From a beta proteobacterium AAP51 (lineage in GTDB: Bacteria > Pseudomonadota > Gammaproteobacteria > Burkholderiales > Burkholderiaceae_C), in the NCBI GenBank assembly GCA_001295905.1, contig LJHT01000076.1, forward strand, positions 1 through 41,577: DNA of 41,577 nt, in the 5' to 3' direction. Below are positions 1 through 9,050 of the stretch, piece by piece. The position numbers and the translations under genes were made by a program. Under the pieces are notes generated by a model. It was not told where the DNA came from, searched no databases, and saw nothing but the letters and a program-made list of their open reading frames with translations. Positions within the stretch are counted from its first letter, which is position 1. Every line of letters starts with the position of its first letter.

Positions 1-139
1 CGGCGCCGCGGCTTCCGCACCCGGGCCCGCGCCGGCACCCGCAGCGCGGCCGGCGGGCCTGGCGGCTTCGGCCCCGCAGCGCGTGGCTGCAACTGCCCCG
101 CAGCGCGTGGCGGCCACGGCCGCGCCCGTGTCGAGATGA
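1..139 (+). CDS. mrdA: C-terminal tail of an upstream gene, probably penicillin-binding protein 2 (partial)
   Basis: A frame open from the left edge ends in TGA at 137-139 and overlaps the rodA ATG at 136 (ATGA), which implies translational coupling. The 45 visible residues are only Ala/Pro/Arg-rich low-complexity sequence containing two copies of PQRVAAT. No catalytic motif is visible. In many Gram-negative bacteria the gene directly upstream of rodA and coupled to it is mrdA, which encodes the elongasome transpeptidase PBP2, and in Burkholderiales PBP2 often carries an Ala/Pro-rich C-terminal extension. The assignment therefore rests on neighbourhood, not on domain evidence. Confidence 0.55.
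   Translation, partial: GAAASAPGPAPAPAARPAGLAASAPQRVAATAPQRVAATAAPVSR
71..111 (+). repeat. 17-bp direct repeat in the mrdA tail
   Basis: The 17-mer GCCCCGCAGCGCGTGGC occurs exactly at 71-87 and again at 95-111. The 24-bp period is in frame and encodes a duplicated PQRVAA segment in the low-complexity C-terminus of the upstream gene. It looks like a simple slippage duplication. Confidence 0.8.
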
Positions 140-1293
140 ACGCGGTTTTCGAGCGTCCCTCGCCCTGGTTCCTGCTGCGGCGGGTGTTCGGGGGTTTCGA
201 CGGCCCGCTGTCGGCGGCCGTGCTGCTGCTGGCCGTCATCGGCCTGCTGGCCATGTATTCGGCCGGTTACGACCACGGCACGCGTTTCGTCGACCATGGC
301 CGCAACATGCTGATCGCGCTGACGGTGCTGTTCGTGGTGGCGCAGGTGCCGCCGCACAAGCTGCAGCAGCTGGCACCGCCGCTGTACGTGGTGGGCGTGG
401 TGCTGCTGCTGGCGGTGGAGTTCTTCGGCATCACGCGCAAGGGCGCCACGCGCTGGCTGGACGTGGGCGTCACCGTCATCCAGCCCAGCGAGGTGCTGAA
501 GATCGCCGTGCCGCTGATGCTGGCCTGGTGGTTCCAGAAGCGCGAAGGCCAGCCGCGCGTGGCCGACTTCGTCGTCGCGGCCGGGCTGCTGGCCGTGCCC
601 TTCCTGCTGGTGGCCAAGCAGCCCGACCTGGGCACTGCGCTGCTCATCCTGTTCTCCGGGGTCTATGTGATCTTCTTCGCCGGCCTGAGCTGGAAGCTGG
701 TGCTGCCGGTGCTGGGGCTGGTGGCAGCCGGCATCCTCACCATCGTGCTGATGGGCGACACCTGGTGCCAGCCCGGCGTGGAATGGGTGGGCCTGCGCGA
801 ATACCAGAAAACCCGCGTCTGCACCCTGCTCGACCCCATGCGCGACCCGCTGGGCAAGGGCTTCCACATCATCCAGGGCATGATCGCCATCGGCTCGGGC
901 GGGCTGGCCGGCAAGGGCTTCATGCAGGGCACGCAGACGCACCTGGAATTCATCCCCGAGCGCACCACCGACTTCATCTTCGCCGCCTTCAGCGAGGAGT
1001 TCGGCCTCGCCGGCGTGCTGCTGCTGCTGGCGGCCTTCATCTTCCTCATCTTCCGCGGGCTGGTCATCGCGGCCGAGGCACCCACGGTGTTCTCGCGCCT
1101 GCTGGCCGGTGCCTTGTCGCTGAGCTTCTTCAGCTATGCCTTCGTCAACATGGGCATGGTCAGCGGCATCCTGCCGGTGGTGGGCGTGCCCCTGCCCTTC
1201 GTGAGCTACGGCGGCACGGCCATGGTCACGCTGGGCCTGGCGCTGGGCATGCTGATGTCGATTGCGCGCAGCCGCAGGCTGATGCAGAGCTGA
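136..1293 (+). CDS. rodA: Rod-shape-determining protein RodA (SEDS peptidoglycan glycosyltransferase)
   Basis: This 385-residue, roughly ten-segment inner-membrane protein polymerises lipid II glycan strands in the elongasome together with PBP2 and MreBCD. SEDS-family hallmarks are visible: KQPDLGTAL at 161-169, the extracellular loop acidic residue in TLLDPMRDPLGKG (D233), the segment EFIPERTTDFIF, and PLPFVSYGGTAM near the C-terminus. Length fits the family (about 370-390 residues). The ATG overlaps the preceding stop, as expected for an mrdA-rodA pair. It ends one base before the convergent sensor kinase gene, so there is no room for a dedicated terminator. Confidence 0.96.
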   Translation: MNAVFERPSPWFLLRRVFGGFDGPLSAAVLLLAVIGLLAMYSAGYDHGTRFVDHGRNMLIALTVLFVVAQVPPHKLQQLAPPLYVVGVVLLLAVEFFGITRKGATRWLDVGVTVIQPSEVLKIAVPLMLAWWFQKREGQPRVADFVVAAGLLAVPFLLVAKQPDLGTALLILFSGVYVIFFAGLSWKLVLPVLGLVAAGILTIVLMGDTWCQPGVEWVGLREYQKTRVCTLLDPMRDPLGKGFHIIQGMIAIGSGGLAGKGFMQGTQTHLEFIPERTTDFIFAAFSEEFGLAGVLLLLAAFIFLIFRGLVIAAEAPTVFSRLLAGALSLSFFSYAFVNMGMVSGILPVVGVPLPFVSYGGTAMVTLGLALGMLMSIARSRRLMQS

Positions 1294-1294
1294 C

Positions 1295-2929
1295 TCAGCC
1301 CCCAAGCTCGCTGGCGCTCGGTGCGGCCAGCGGGAAACGCACCGTGAACAGCGCCCCCGGCGTGGTGCCGGGCGCACCCCCCAGCGCTTCCCGGGGGCGC
1401 GCGTCGGCGACGGTGATCTCGGCGCCATGGCGCTGCACCACTTCGGCCACGATGGCCAGGCCCAGGCCGCTGCCGTCCACCTGCGTGCCCAGCGCGCGGT
1501 AGAAGGGGCGGAAGACCGCTTCGCGCTCGGCCGGCGCAATGCCGGGGCCGGTGTCTTCCACCTGCAGGATGACGGCCTGGCCGAAGGGGTCGGTGAGCAC
1601 GCGCGCGGTGACGGTGCCGCCCTGCGGCGTGTACTGCAGCGCGTTGTCCACCAGGTTGCGCACCATCTCGCTCAAGAGCACGGGTTCGGCGCGCAGGCGG
1701 GTGCTGCCGCCTTCGGGCGCGGCATGGTCCGGACCCTCGTAGCCCAGGTCGATGCGGCGTTCGATGGCGCGGGGCACGAAGTCGCGCACCACCGCGCGCG
1801 TGACGGCTGCCAGGTCCACCGTCTGGTGGCGCGCAGCCTGGCCGGTGTCTTCGGCGCGCGCCATCGCCAGCAGCTGGTTCACCATGTGCGCGGCGCGCTG
1901 GGTGCTCAGCGCAATCTGACGCAGCGTGTGCTTCATCGAGGCCGGGTCGCCGCCGCCGCTGTCGATCTCGCGCGCGGCCAGCTCGGCCTGCATGCGCAGC
2001 CCGGCCAGGGGTGTTTTCAGCTGGTGCGCGGCGTCGGCCAGGAAGTGGCGCTGCGTGGCGATGGTCTTGTCCAGGCGCTGCAGCAGGTCGTTGATGGCAT
2101 GCACCAGCGGCGCCACCTCGTCGGGCACGTCGCCATCGGGAATGGCCGAGAGGTCGGTGCTCTCGCGCTTGCGGATGCGCTGCTGCAGTTCGGCCAGCGG
2201 CCGGATGCCGCGCGACAGCGCAAACCACACCAGCAGCACTGCCAGCGGCAGGATGATGAACTGCGGCAGGATGACGCCCTTGATGATCTCGGTGGCCAGC
2301 TTGCTGCGCTTGCCCAGCGTTTCTGCCACCTGCACCAGCGCCTCGCTGGTGGCCTCGCCCGGTGCCGGCGGCAGCCACAGGTAGGCCACGCGCACGGGCT
2401 CGTCGCCGATGGTGTCGTCGCGGAAGCGCACGCCGCCTTCCGGCGCTGGCGTGTAATCCACCAGGGGCACGGCCAATCCGGCTTCGCCGGCCAGCAACTC
2501 GCCGCGCCGGCCCAGAACCTGGTAGTAGCTGCGGTCGTCGTCGTCATCGCGCTTCAGCGTGGCGGCGGCACGCTCCAGTTCGGCGCGCACGCTGCCCACG
2601 GGCAGGTCTGCGGTGGAGGTCTGCACCGTGGCCTGGCGCGCCAAGGCCCGGGCCACGTCGGCCAGTTCGCGGTCGTAAGGGCGCGCGGCGATGGCTTGCG
2701 CCACCACCCAGGTCAGGCCCAGGCTCATGGGCCACAGCAGCAGCAGCGGGGCGAGCATCCAGTCGAGGATTTCGCCGAACAGCGAACGTTGCTCGCGGTG
2801 CACCACCACCGCCAGCGCCGAGGCAGCGGTGGCCGCGGGCGGCGCTGAGGGCGATGAAGCCAATGAAGGCGACGAAGACGCTGATGGCGCCTCGGGCGCC
2901 GGGCTTGCCGGGGTGACGTGGCCGGGCAA
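1295..2929 (-). CDS. Two-component sensor histidine kinase, TctE/QseC-like
   Basis: Membrane-bound kinase of 544 residues, with an Ala/Pro/Ser-rich N-terminal leader (about 1-40). A first membrane segment lies around 58-80, a short periplasmic region of about 130 residues follows, a second membrane segment is at about 217-238, and then HAMP. The dimerisation/phosphoacceptor box ADAAHQLKTPLAGL places the autophosphorylated histidine at H302. The ATP-binding N box (VRNLVDNALQYTP) and G boxes (EDTGPGI, GSGLGLAIV) are intact. The segment REQRSLFGEILDWMLAPLLLLWP is typical of TctE-type kinases of Burkholderiales, which respond to tricarboxylates in studied cases; the ligand here is unknown. The proposed start is TTG at 2929, one base after the regulator's stop codon. 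A start further inside the low-complexity leader is possible. Confidence 0.9.
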   Translation of the reverse strand: MPGHVTPASPAPEAPSASSSPSLASSPSAPPAATAASALAVVVHREQRSLFGEILDWMLAPLLLLWPMSLGLTWVVAQAIAARPYDRELADVARALARQATVQTSTADLPVGSVRAELERAAATLKRDDDDDRSYYQVLGRRGELLAGEAGLAVPLVDYTPAPEGGVRFRDDTIGDEPVRVAYLWLPPAPGEATSEALVQVAETLGKRSKLATEIIKGVILPQFIILPLAVLLVWFALSRGIRPLAELQQRIRKRESTDLSAIPDGDVPDEVAPLVHAINDLLQRLDKTIATQRHFLADAAHQLKTPLAGLRMQAELAAREIDSGGGDPASMKHTLRQIALSTQRAAHMVNQLLAMARAEDTGQAARHQTVDLAAVTRAVVRDFVPRAIERRIDLGYEGPDHAAPEGGSTRLRAEPVLLSEMVRNLVDNALQYTPQGGTVTARVLTDPFGQAVILQVEDTGPGIAPAEREAVFRPFYRALGTQVDGSGLGLAIVAEVVQRHGAEITVADARPREALGGAPGTTPGALFTVRFPLAAPSASELGG

Positions 2930-2930
2930 G

Positions 2931-3602
2931 TCAGGCCGCGATCTTTTCCAGGCAATAGCCCAGACCGCGCACGGTGGCGATGCGCACCGGGCCCTGCTCG
3001 ATCTTCTTGCGCAGGCGGTGGATGTACACCTCGATGGCGTTGTTGCTCACCTCTTCGCCCCATTCACAGAGGCGCTCGACCAGCTGGTCCTTGCTGACGA
3101 GGCGGCCGGCCCGCTGCAGCAGCACTTCCAGCAGGCTGAGCTCACGCGCGCTCAACTCCACCATCTGGTCGTTCAGGTAGGCCACGCGGCCGGTGGCGTC
3201 GAAGGTGAGCGGCCCATGCTTCAGCAGGCTGCTGGCCGTGCCCAGGCCGCGACGCGTGAGGGCGCGCACGCGGGCTTCCAGTTCCTGCAGCGAGAAGGGT
3301 TTGGCCATGTAGTCGTCGGCGCCCAGGTCCAGGCCCTTGACGCGCTGCTCGACGCTGTCGGCTGCGGTGAGGATGAGCACCGGAATGCTGCTGCCGCGCG
3401 CCCGCATCTTGCGCAGCACCTCGAAGCCATGCATCTTGGGCAGGCCGAGGTCGAGGATCACGAGGTCGAATTCGTGGCCGGCTATGGCGGCGTCGGCCTC
3501 GCTGCCGGTGCCTACCTGGTCGACGGCGTAACCACCGGCACGCAGCGAGCGCAACAGCCCGTCGGCCAGCACCTGGTCGTCTTCGGCAATGAGGATGCGC
3601 AT
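2931..3602 (-). CDS. Response regulator, OmpR/PhoB family (TctD-like)
   Basis: A 223-residue regulator with an N-terminal receiver and a C-terminal winged-helix DNA-binding domain. The receiver shows the acidic pair D8/D9, phosphoacceptor D51 in LVILDLGLP, T in LILTAAD and the conserved Lys in MAKPFSL. The output domain ends with the typical IEVYIHRLRKKIEQ...IATVRGLGYCLE pattern. The start MRILIAEDD (ATG ending at 3602) is the family's normal N-terminus; the frame stays open upstream, but that extension is not conserved-looking. It lies directly upstream of the kinase gene, which follows after one base, so the two form a cognate pair. It is transcribed away from recA. Confidence 0.95.
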   Translation of the reverse strand: MRILIAEDDQVLADGLLRSLRAGGYAVDQVGTGSEADAAIAGHEFDLVILDLGLPKMHGFEVLRKMRARGSSIPVLILTAADSVEQRVKGLDLGADDYMAKPFSLQELEARVRALTRRGLGTASSLLKHGPLTFDATGRVAYLNDQMVELSARELSLLEVLLQRAGRLVSKDQLVERLCEWGEEVSNNAIEVYIHRLRKKIEQGPVRIATVRGLGYCLEKIAA

Positions 3603-3682
3603 GGCCTTGTCTCCTGTGCAGCCCGCGGCGGCGGGCCTAGCGCCGACTGTCGTTCCGTGTCTATCGCTGTCTGGCACACCAA

Positions 3683-3688
3683 ATTCTA
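3683..3688 (-). promoter_or_regulatory. Candidate -10 element for the two-component operon
   Basis: On the minus strand the hexamer reads TAGAAT (5/6 match to TATAAT), about 80 bases upstream of the regulator start, in the 224-base divergent gap shared with recA. No convincing -35 lies at 16-18 bases, so this is a weak assignment that might depend on an activator, possibly the regulator itself. Confidence 0.3.
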
Positions 3689-3772
3689 GGCAGCCACCCG
3701 CCACCCGATTTGACGCTTGTCTATCCTGGGGCCCCCTCGCTGGAGTGGCCCCACGGAGTTACCCCGAAAGAG

Positions 3773-3788
3773 CTGTACGTCCATCCAG
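3773..3788 (+). promoter_or_regulatory. Candidate LexA (SOS) box upstream of recA
   Basis: CTGTACGTCCATCCAG matches the proteobacterial SOS consensus CTGT-N8-ACAG in seven of eight defined positions. Flanking bases extend the dyad to AGCTG-N10-CAGCT. It lies 39-54 bases upstream of the recA ATG and overlaps the presumed -35 region, the expected place for LexA repression. The family logic is well established (recA is a core SOS gene); binding here is inferred. Confidence 0.6.
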
Positions 3789-3797
3789 CTTTGTCGG

Positions 3798-3803
3798 CAT
3801 AAT
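3798..3803 (+). promoter_or_regulatory. Probable -10 element of the recA promoter
   Basis: CATAAT (5/6 match) lies 23 bases upstream of the recA ATG and 9 bases downstream of the candidate LexA box. A poor -35 (TGTACG at 3774-3779, 18-base spacer) would lie inside the operator. This geometry would let LexA block RNA polymerase. Confidence 0.45.
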
Positions 3804-3826
3804 CCGGGCCACCGAAGGAGATTCCC

Positions 3827-4864
<1,038 letters not shown>

Positions 4865-4901
4865 GCCCGAGCCTGCTGCCACCGGGCGGCCGGCATTCCG
4901 C

Positions 4902-5378
4902 GTGGGCTTCGCTGCGCTTTCGGTGAAAGGCCGCGCGCTGCGCTACCTGGCGCAGCGCGAGCACTCGCGGCAGGAACTCGAGCGCAAGCTGGCCCGCCAC
5001 GTGGAAGACACCGAAGCCGCCAGCGCCGAGCTGCAGATCTCAGCGGCGCTGGACGAACTGGCCGCCAAAGGCCTGCTGTGCGAAGAGCGGGCCGCTGCAT
5101 CGGTGCTGCACAGCCAGGGCCAGCGCTACGGCGTGCGGCGCCTCAAGCAAACCCTGCAGGGCAAGGGCCTGGCGCCCGCGCTCGTTGCCAGCACCCTGCA
5201 GCAGGCCCGCAGCACCGAACTCGCGCGTGCCCAGGAAGTGTGGCGCCGTCGCTTCGGCAGCCCGCCTGCCGACGCGGCCGAGCGTGCCCGGCAAATGCGC
5301 TTTCTTGCCGGCCGCGGGTTCGAGGGCGACATCATCCGCCGCGTGGTGAGCGGCAGTGGCGAAGACGAACCTTCCTGA
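4902..5378 (+). CDS. recX: Regulatory protein RecX
   Basis: RecX, 158 residues, binds RecA filaments and limits their extension and ATPase activity. The all-helical three-repeat RecX pattern is visible: ALRYLAQREHSRQELERKL, then AALDELAAKGLLCEERAAASVL, RYGVRRLKQTLQGKG, and a C-terminal MRFLAGRGFEGDIIRRVV. The start is GTG at 4902; no strong ribosome site is seen, suggesting dependence on recA translation or read-through. It follows recA by 37 bases on the same strand, the usual arrangement. Confidence 0.93.
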   Translation: MGFAALSVKGRALRYLAQREHSRQELERKLARHVEDTEAASAELQISAALDELAAKGLLCEERAAASVLHSQGQRYGVRRLKQTLQGKGLAPALVASTLQQARSTELARAQEVWRRRFGSPPADAAERARQMRFLAGRGFEGDIIRRVVSGSGEDEPS

Positions 5379-5424
5379 GGGCGCAGCGGGCAGAGCCGCT
5401 GTAAGCTTTTGCTGCGGCGCCGCA

Positions 5425-5433
5425 TGCTAAATT
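5425..5433 (+). promoter_or_regulatory. Possible extended -10 upstream of the DUF2889 gene
   Basis: TGCTAAATT combines a TGn extension with a 4/6-to-5/6 -10 hexamer 51 bases before the DUF2889 start, in the 106-base gap after recX. No clear -35 is seen. It is a weak candidate for separate transcription of DUF2889-sucC-sucD. Confidence 0.25.
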
Positions 5434-5484
5434 CGACGACGCGCTGGCCCAGCGCCATGCAGCGTCAGTTTTTTCCCCTCCACG

Positions 5485-6045
5485 ATGACCCTCCCGCAAG
5501 CGGCGCCCCGACGCCAGCTGAAGCACCGCCGTCACATCGACGTGCAGGTGTACGCGCGCGATGACGGCTTGTGGGAGGTGGACGCCACGCTCGTCGACAC
5601 CAAGACCCGTACGGCCCACCTGGGCAGCGGCCCCCGCGAGCCCGGCGAGCCCATCCACGAGATGCTCTTGCGCCTGGTGGTGAACGCACAGCTCGACATC
5701 CTGGAAGCCGGCTCCGAAACACGCTGGATGCCCTACACCGGCTTCTGTGGCGAGCATGGCGACGTCTACCAGCGCCTGGTGGGCCTGAACCTGCTGAAGA
5801 ACTTCCGCCTCACCTCGCGCGAGCGTGTGGGCGGCGTGCGCGGCTGCACCCACATCACCGAACTGGCGCAGGTGCTGCCCACGGCCGTGGTGCAGGCCTT
5901 TGCCGGCGAGGTGATCGACACCCGCGGCAGCGAAGAAGGCGCGAGCCAGCCTTTCCAGATCGACCGCTGCCATGCCCTGCGCAGCGATGGTGCCGTGGTG
6001 CAGCAGTTCTACCCCCGCTGGTACCGCCCCGCCACCGGCGCCTGA
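5485..6045 (+). CDS. DUF2889 domain-containing protein
   Basis: A protein of 186 residues matching the DUF2889 pattern: a basic N-terminus ([32 protein letters not shown]), a central [15 protein letters not shown] segment and a Cys-containing stretch ([23 protein letters not shown]). The molecular function of the family is unknown. No signal peptide or membrane segment is visible, so it is probably cytoplasmic. In Burkholderiales a gene of this kind is often found between recX and sucC, as here, but whether it is functionally tied to either is not known. Confidence 0.85.
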   Translation: MTLPQAAPRRQLKHRRHIDVQVYARDDGLWEVDATLVDTKTRTAHLGSGPREPGEPIHEMLLRLVVNAQLDILEAGSETRWMPYTGFCGEHGDVYQRLVGLNLLKNFRLTSRERVGGVRGCTHITELAQVLPTAVVQAFAGEVIDTRGSEEGASQPFQIDRCHALRSDGAVVQQFYPRWYRPATGA

Positions 6046-6100
6046 CCCCCTTATCCCGACCGACCGCGCGAGCCGCATTGCCCCAGAAAAGGAGCCCCCG

Positions 6101-7261
<1,161 letters not shown>

Positions 7262-7276
7262 CCCGGAGAACAAGAC

Positions 7277-8170
7277 ATGTCTATCTACATCAACAAAGAC
7301 ACCCGCGTCATCACGCAAGGCATCACCGGCAAGACCGGCCAGTTCCACACCAAGGGCTGCCAGGCCTACGCCAACGGCAAGAACTGCTTCGTGGCCGGCG
7401 TGAACCCGAAGAAGGCCGGCGAGGCCTTCGAAGGCATTCCCATCCACGCCAGCGTGGCCGAGGCCAAGGCCGCCACGGGCGCCACCGTCAGCGTCATCTA
7501 CGTGCCGCCCGCCGGCGCGGCCGATGCCATCTGGGAAGCCGTGCAGGCCGACCTCGACCTCGTCATCTGCATCACCGAGGGCATTCCGGTGAAGGACATG
7601 CTGATGGTGCGCAACCGCATGAAGGCCAAGGAAGCCGCCGGCGGCAAGAAGACGCTGCTGCTCGGCCCTAACTGCCCGGGCCTCATCACGCCGGAAGAAA
7701 TCAAGATCGGCATCATGCCGGGGCACATCCACCGCAAGGGCCGCATCGGCGTGGTCAGCCGCAGCGGCACGCTCACCTATGAAGCGGTGGCGCAACTCAC
7801 CGAAATCGGCCTTGGCCAGAGCAGCGCGGTGGGCATCGGCGGCGACCCCATCAACGGCCTGAAGCACATCGACGTGATGCAGGCCTTCAACGACGACCCC
7901 GAAACCGACGCCGTCATCATGATCGGCGAGATCGGCGGCCCTGATGAAGCCGAAGCCGCGCGCTGGTGCAAGGCGAACATGAAGAAGCCCGTGGTGGGCT
8001 TCATTGCGGGCGTCACGGCACCGGCCGGCAAGCGCATGGGCCATGCGGGCGCACTCATCAGCGGCGGCGCCGACACGGCCGACGCCAAGCTGGCCATCAT
8101 GGAAGAGTGCGGCTTCAAGGTGACGCGCAACCCCAGCGAGATGGGTCGCATGCTGAAGGCGCTGCTCTAA
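7277..8170 (+). CDS. sucD: Succinyl-CoA ligase (ADP-forming) subunit alpha
   Basis: The alpha subunit (297 residues) binds CoA and carries the catalytic phosphohistidine. It begins [21 protein letters not shown] (Rossmann CoA-binding domain). [10 protein letters not shown] and [11 protein letters not shown] are diagnostic, and the phosphorylated histidine is predicted in [13 protein letters not shown] at H256. GGAG (7265-7268) provides the ribosome site eight bases ahead. It forms an operon with sucC and ends before a perfect hairpin. Confidence 0.98.
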   Translation: MSIYINKDTRVITQGITGKTGQFHTKGCQAYANGKNCFVAGVNPKKAGEAFEGIPIHASVAEAKAATGATVSVIYVPPAGAADAIWEAVQADLDLVICITEGIPVKDMLMVRNRMKAKEAAGGKKTLLLGPNCPGLITPEEIKIGIMPGHIHRKGRIGVVSRSGTLTYEAVAQLTEIGLGQSSAVGIGGDPINGLKHIDVMQAFNDDPETDAVIMIGEIGGPDEAEAARWCKANMKKPVVGFIAGVTAPAGKRMGHAGALISGGADTADAKLAIMEECGFKVTRNPSEMGRMLKALL

Positions 8171-8210
8171 GCGCCACCCCTGCGCCTCGGCAGACGCGCG
8201 TAGTTCCCAC

Positions 8211-8234
8211 AATCGGCGCCTCAAGGCGCCGATT
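8211..8234 (+). terminator. Perfect 10-bp stem hairpin after sucCD
   Basis: AATCGGCGCC and its exact inverse complement flank a TCAA loop, 40 bases after the sucD stop. It is followed by ACACTTTTG, a weak T-tract, so it may terminate inefficiently or act as a stabilising 3' end. It separates sucCD from the TerC gene. Confidence 0.7.
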
Positions 8235-8308
8235 ACACTTTTGCGCTGTACGGGTATTGGCTGCGGCCGCCCCGTGGTTTCCCTCTCGCCGAAAGCGCTC
8301 GCTGCCCC

Positions 8309-9040
8309 ATGGACATGTTCACCGACCCCGCGTTCTGGATCGCCGTAGGCCAGATCATCATGATCGACATCCTGCTGGGTGGCGACAACGCCGTGGTCAT
8401 CGCGCTGGCCTGCCGCAAGCTGCCGCCGGCACAGCGCACCAAGGGCATCATCTGGGGAACGGCCGGCGCGATCATCCTGCGTGTGGTGCTGATCTTCTTC
8501 GCACTCACGCTGCTGAGCATTCCCTTCCTCAAGGTGGTGGGCGCGCTGCTGCTGGTGTGGATAGGCGTGAAACTGCTCGTGCCCGATGAAGACGGCCATG
8601 GGGACGTGGCGGCCTCCGACAAACTCTGGGCCGCCGTGAAGACCATCATCGTCGCCGACCTCGTGATGAGCGTGGACAACGTCATCGCCATCGCCGGCGC
8701 GGCGCAGGGCGCGGGTGAGCACCAGATGGTGCTGGTCGTCTTCGGCCTGCTGGTGAGCATTCCCATCATCGTCTGGGGCAGCCAGCTGGTCATCAAGCTG
8801 ATGGACCGCTTCCCCGTCATCATCACCGCGGGCGGCATGCTGCTGGGCTGGATAGCCGGCACCATGGCCGTGACCGACCCCGCCATCGTGGGATACATGC
8901 CGCTGGCCAGCGCCACCGTGGAAGGCCAGCTGCCCGATGTGGTGGCCGGTGTGCGCTACAGCGCCGGCGTGGCCGGCGCCCTGCTGGTGTTGGCCATCGG
9001 CATGCTGGTCAAGCGCCATCGCGCCAGCGCAGCGGCCTGA
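8309..9040 (+). CDS. TerC family integral membrane protein (YjbE-like, putative metal exporter)
   Basis: This inner-membrane protein has 243 residues and about seven hydrophobic segments. The two conserved acidic repeats of the TerC family are visible: GGDNAVVIAL (24-33) and MSVDNVIAIAG (119-129). Studied members export Mn2+ or help load metal onto exported proteins. The substrate here is not evident. No yybP-ykoY manganese riboswitch could be recognised in the 138-base leader, and no clear ribosome site precedes the ATG. A second in-frame ATG lies six bases downstream. The kinase-phosphatase gene begins 11 bases after its stop, so co-transcription is likely. Confidence 0.9.
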   Translation: MDMFTDPAFWIAVGQIIMIDILLGGDNAVVIALACRKLPPAQRTKGIIWGTAGAIILRVVLIFFALTLLSIPFLKVVGALLLVWIGVKLLVPDEDGHGDVAASDKLWAAVKTIIVADLVMSVDNVIAIAGAAQGAGEHQMVLVVFGLLVSIPIIVWGSQLVIKLMDRFPVIITAGGMLLGWIAGTMAVTDPAIVGYMPLASATVEGQLPDVVAGVRYSAGVAGALLVLAIGMLVKRHRASAAA

Positions 9041-9050
9041 ACACCCGCTG

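Noticed and set aside
8235..8308. Manganese (yybP-ykoY) riboswitch before the TerC gene
   Set aside because: TerC genes often carry one, but the conserved loop sequences could not be found in the leader.
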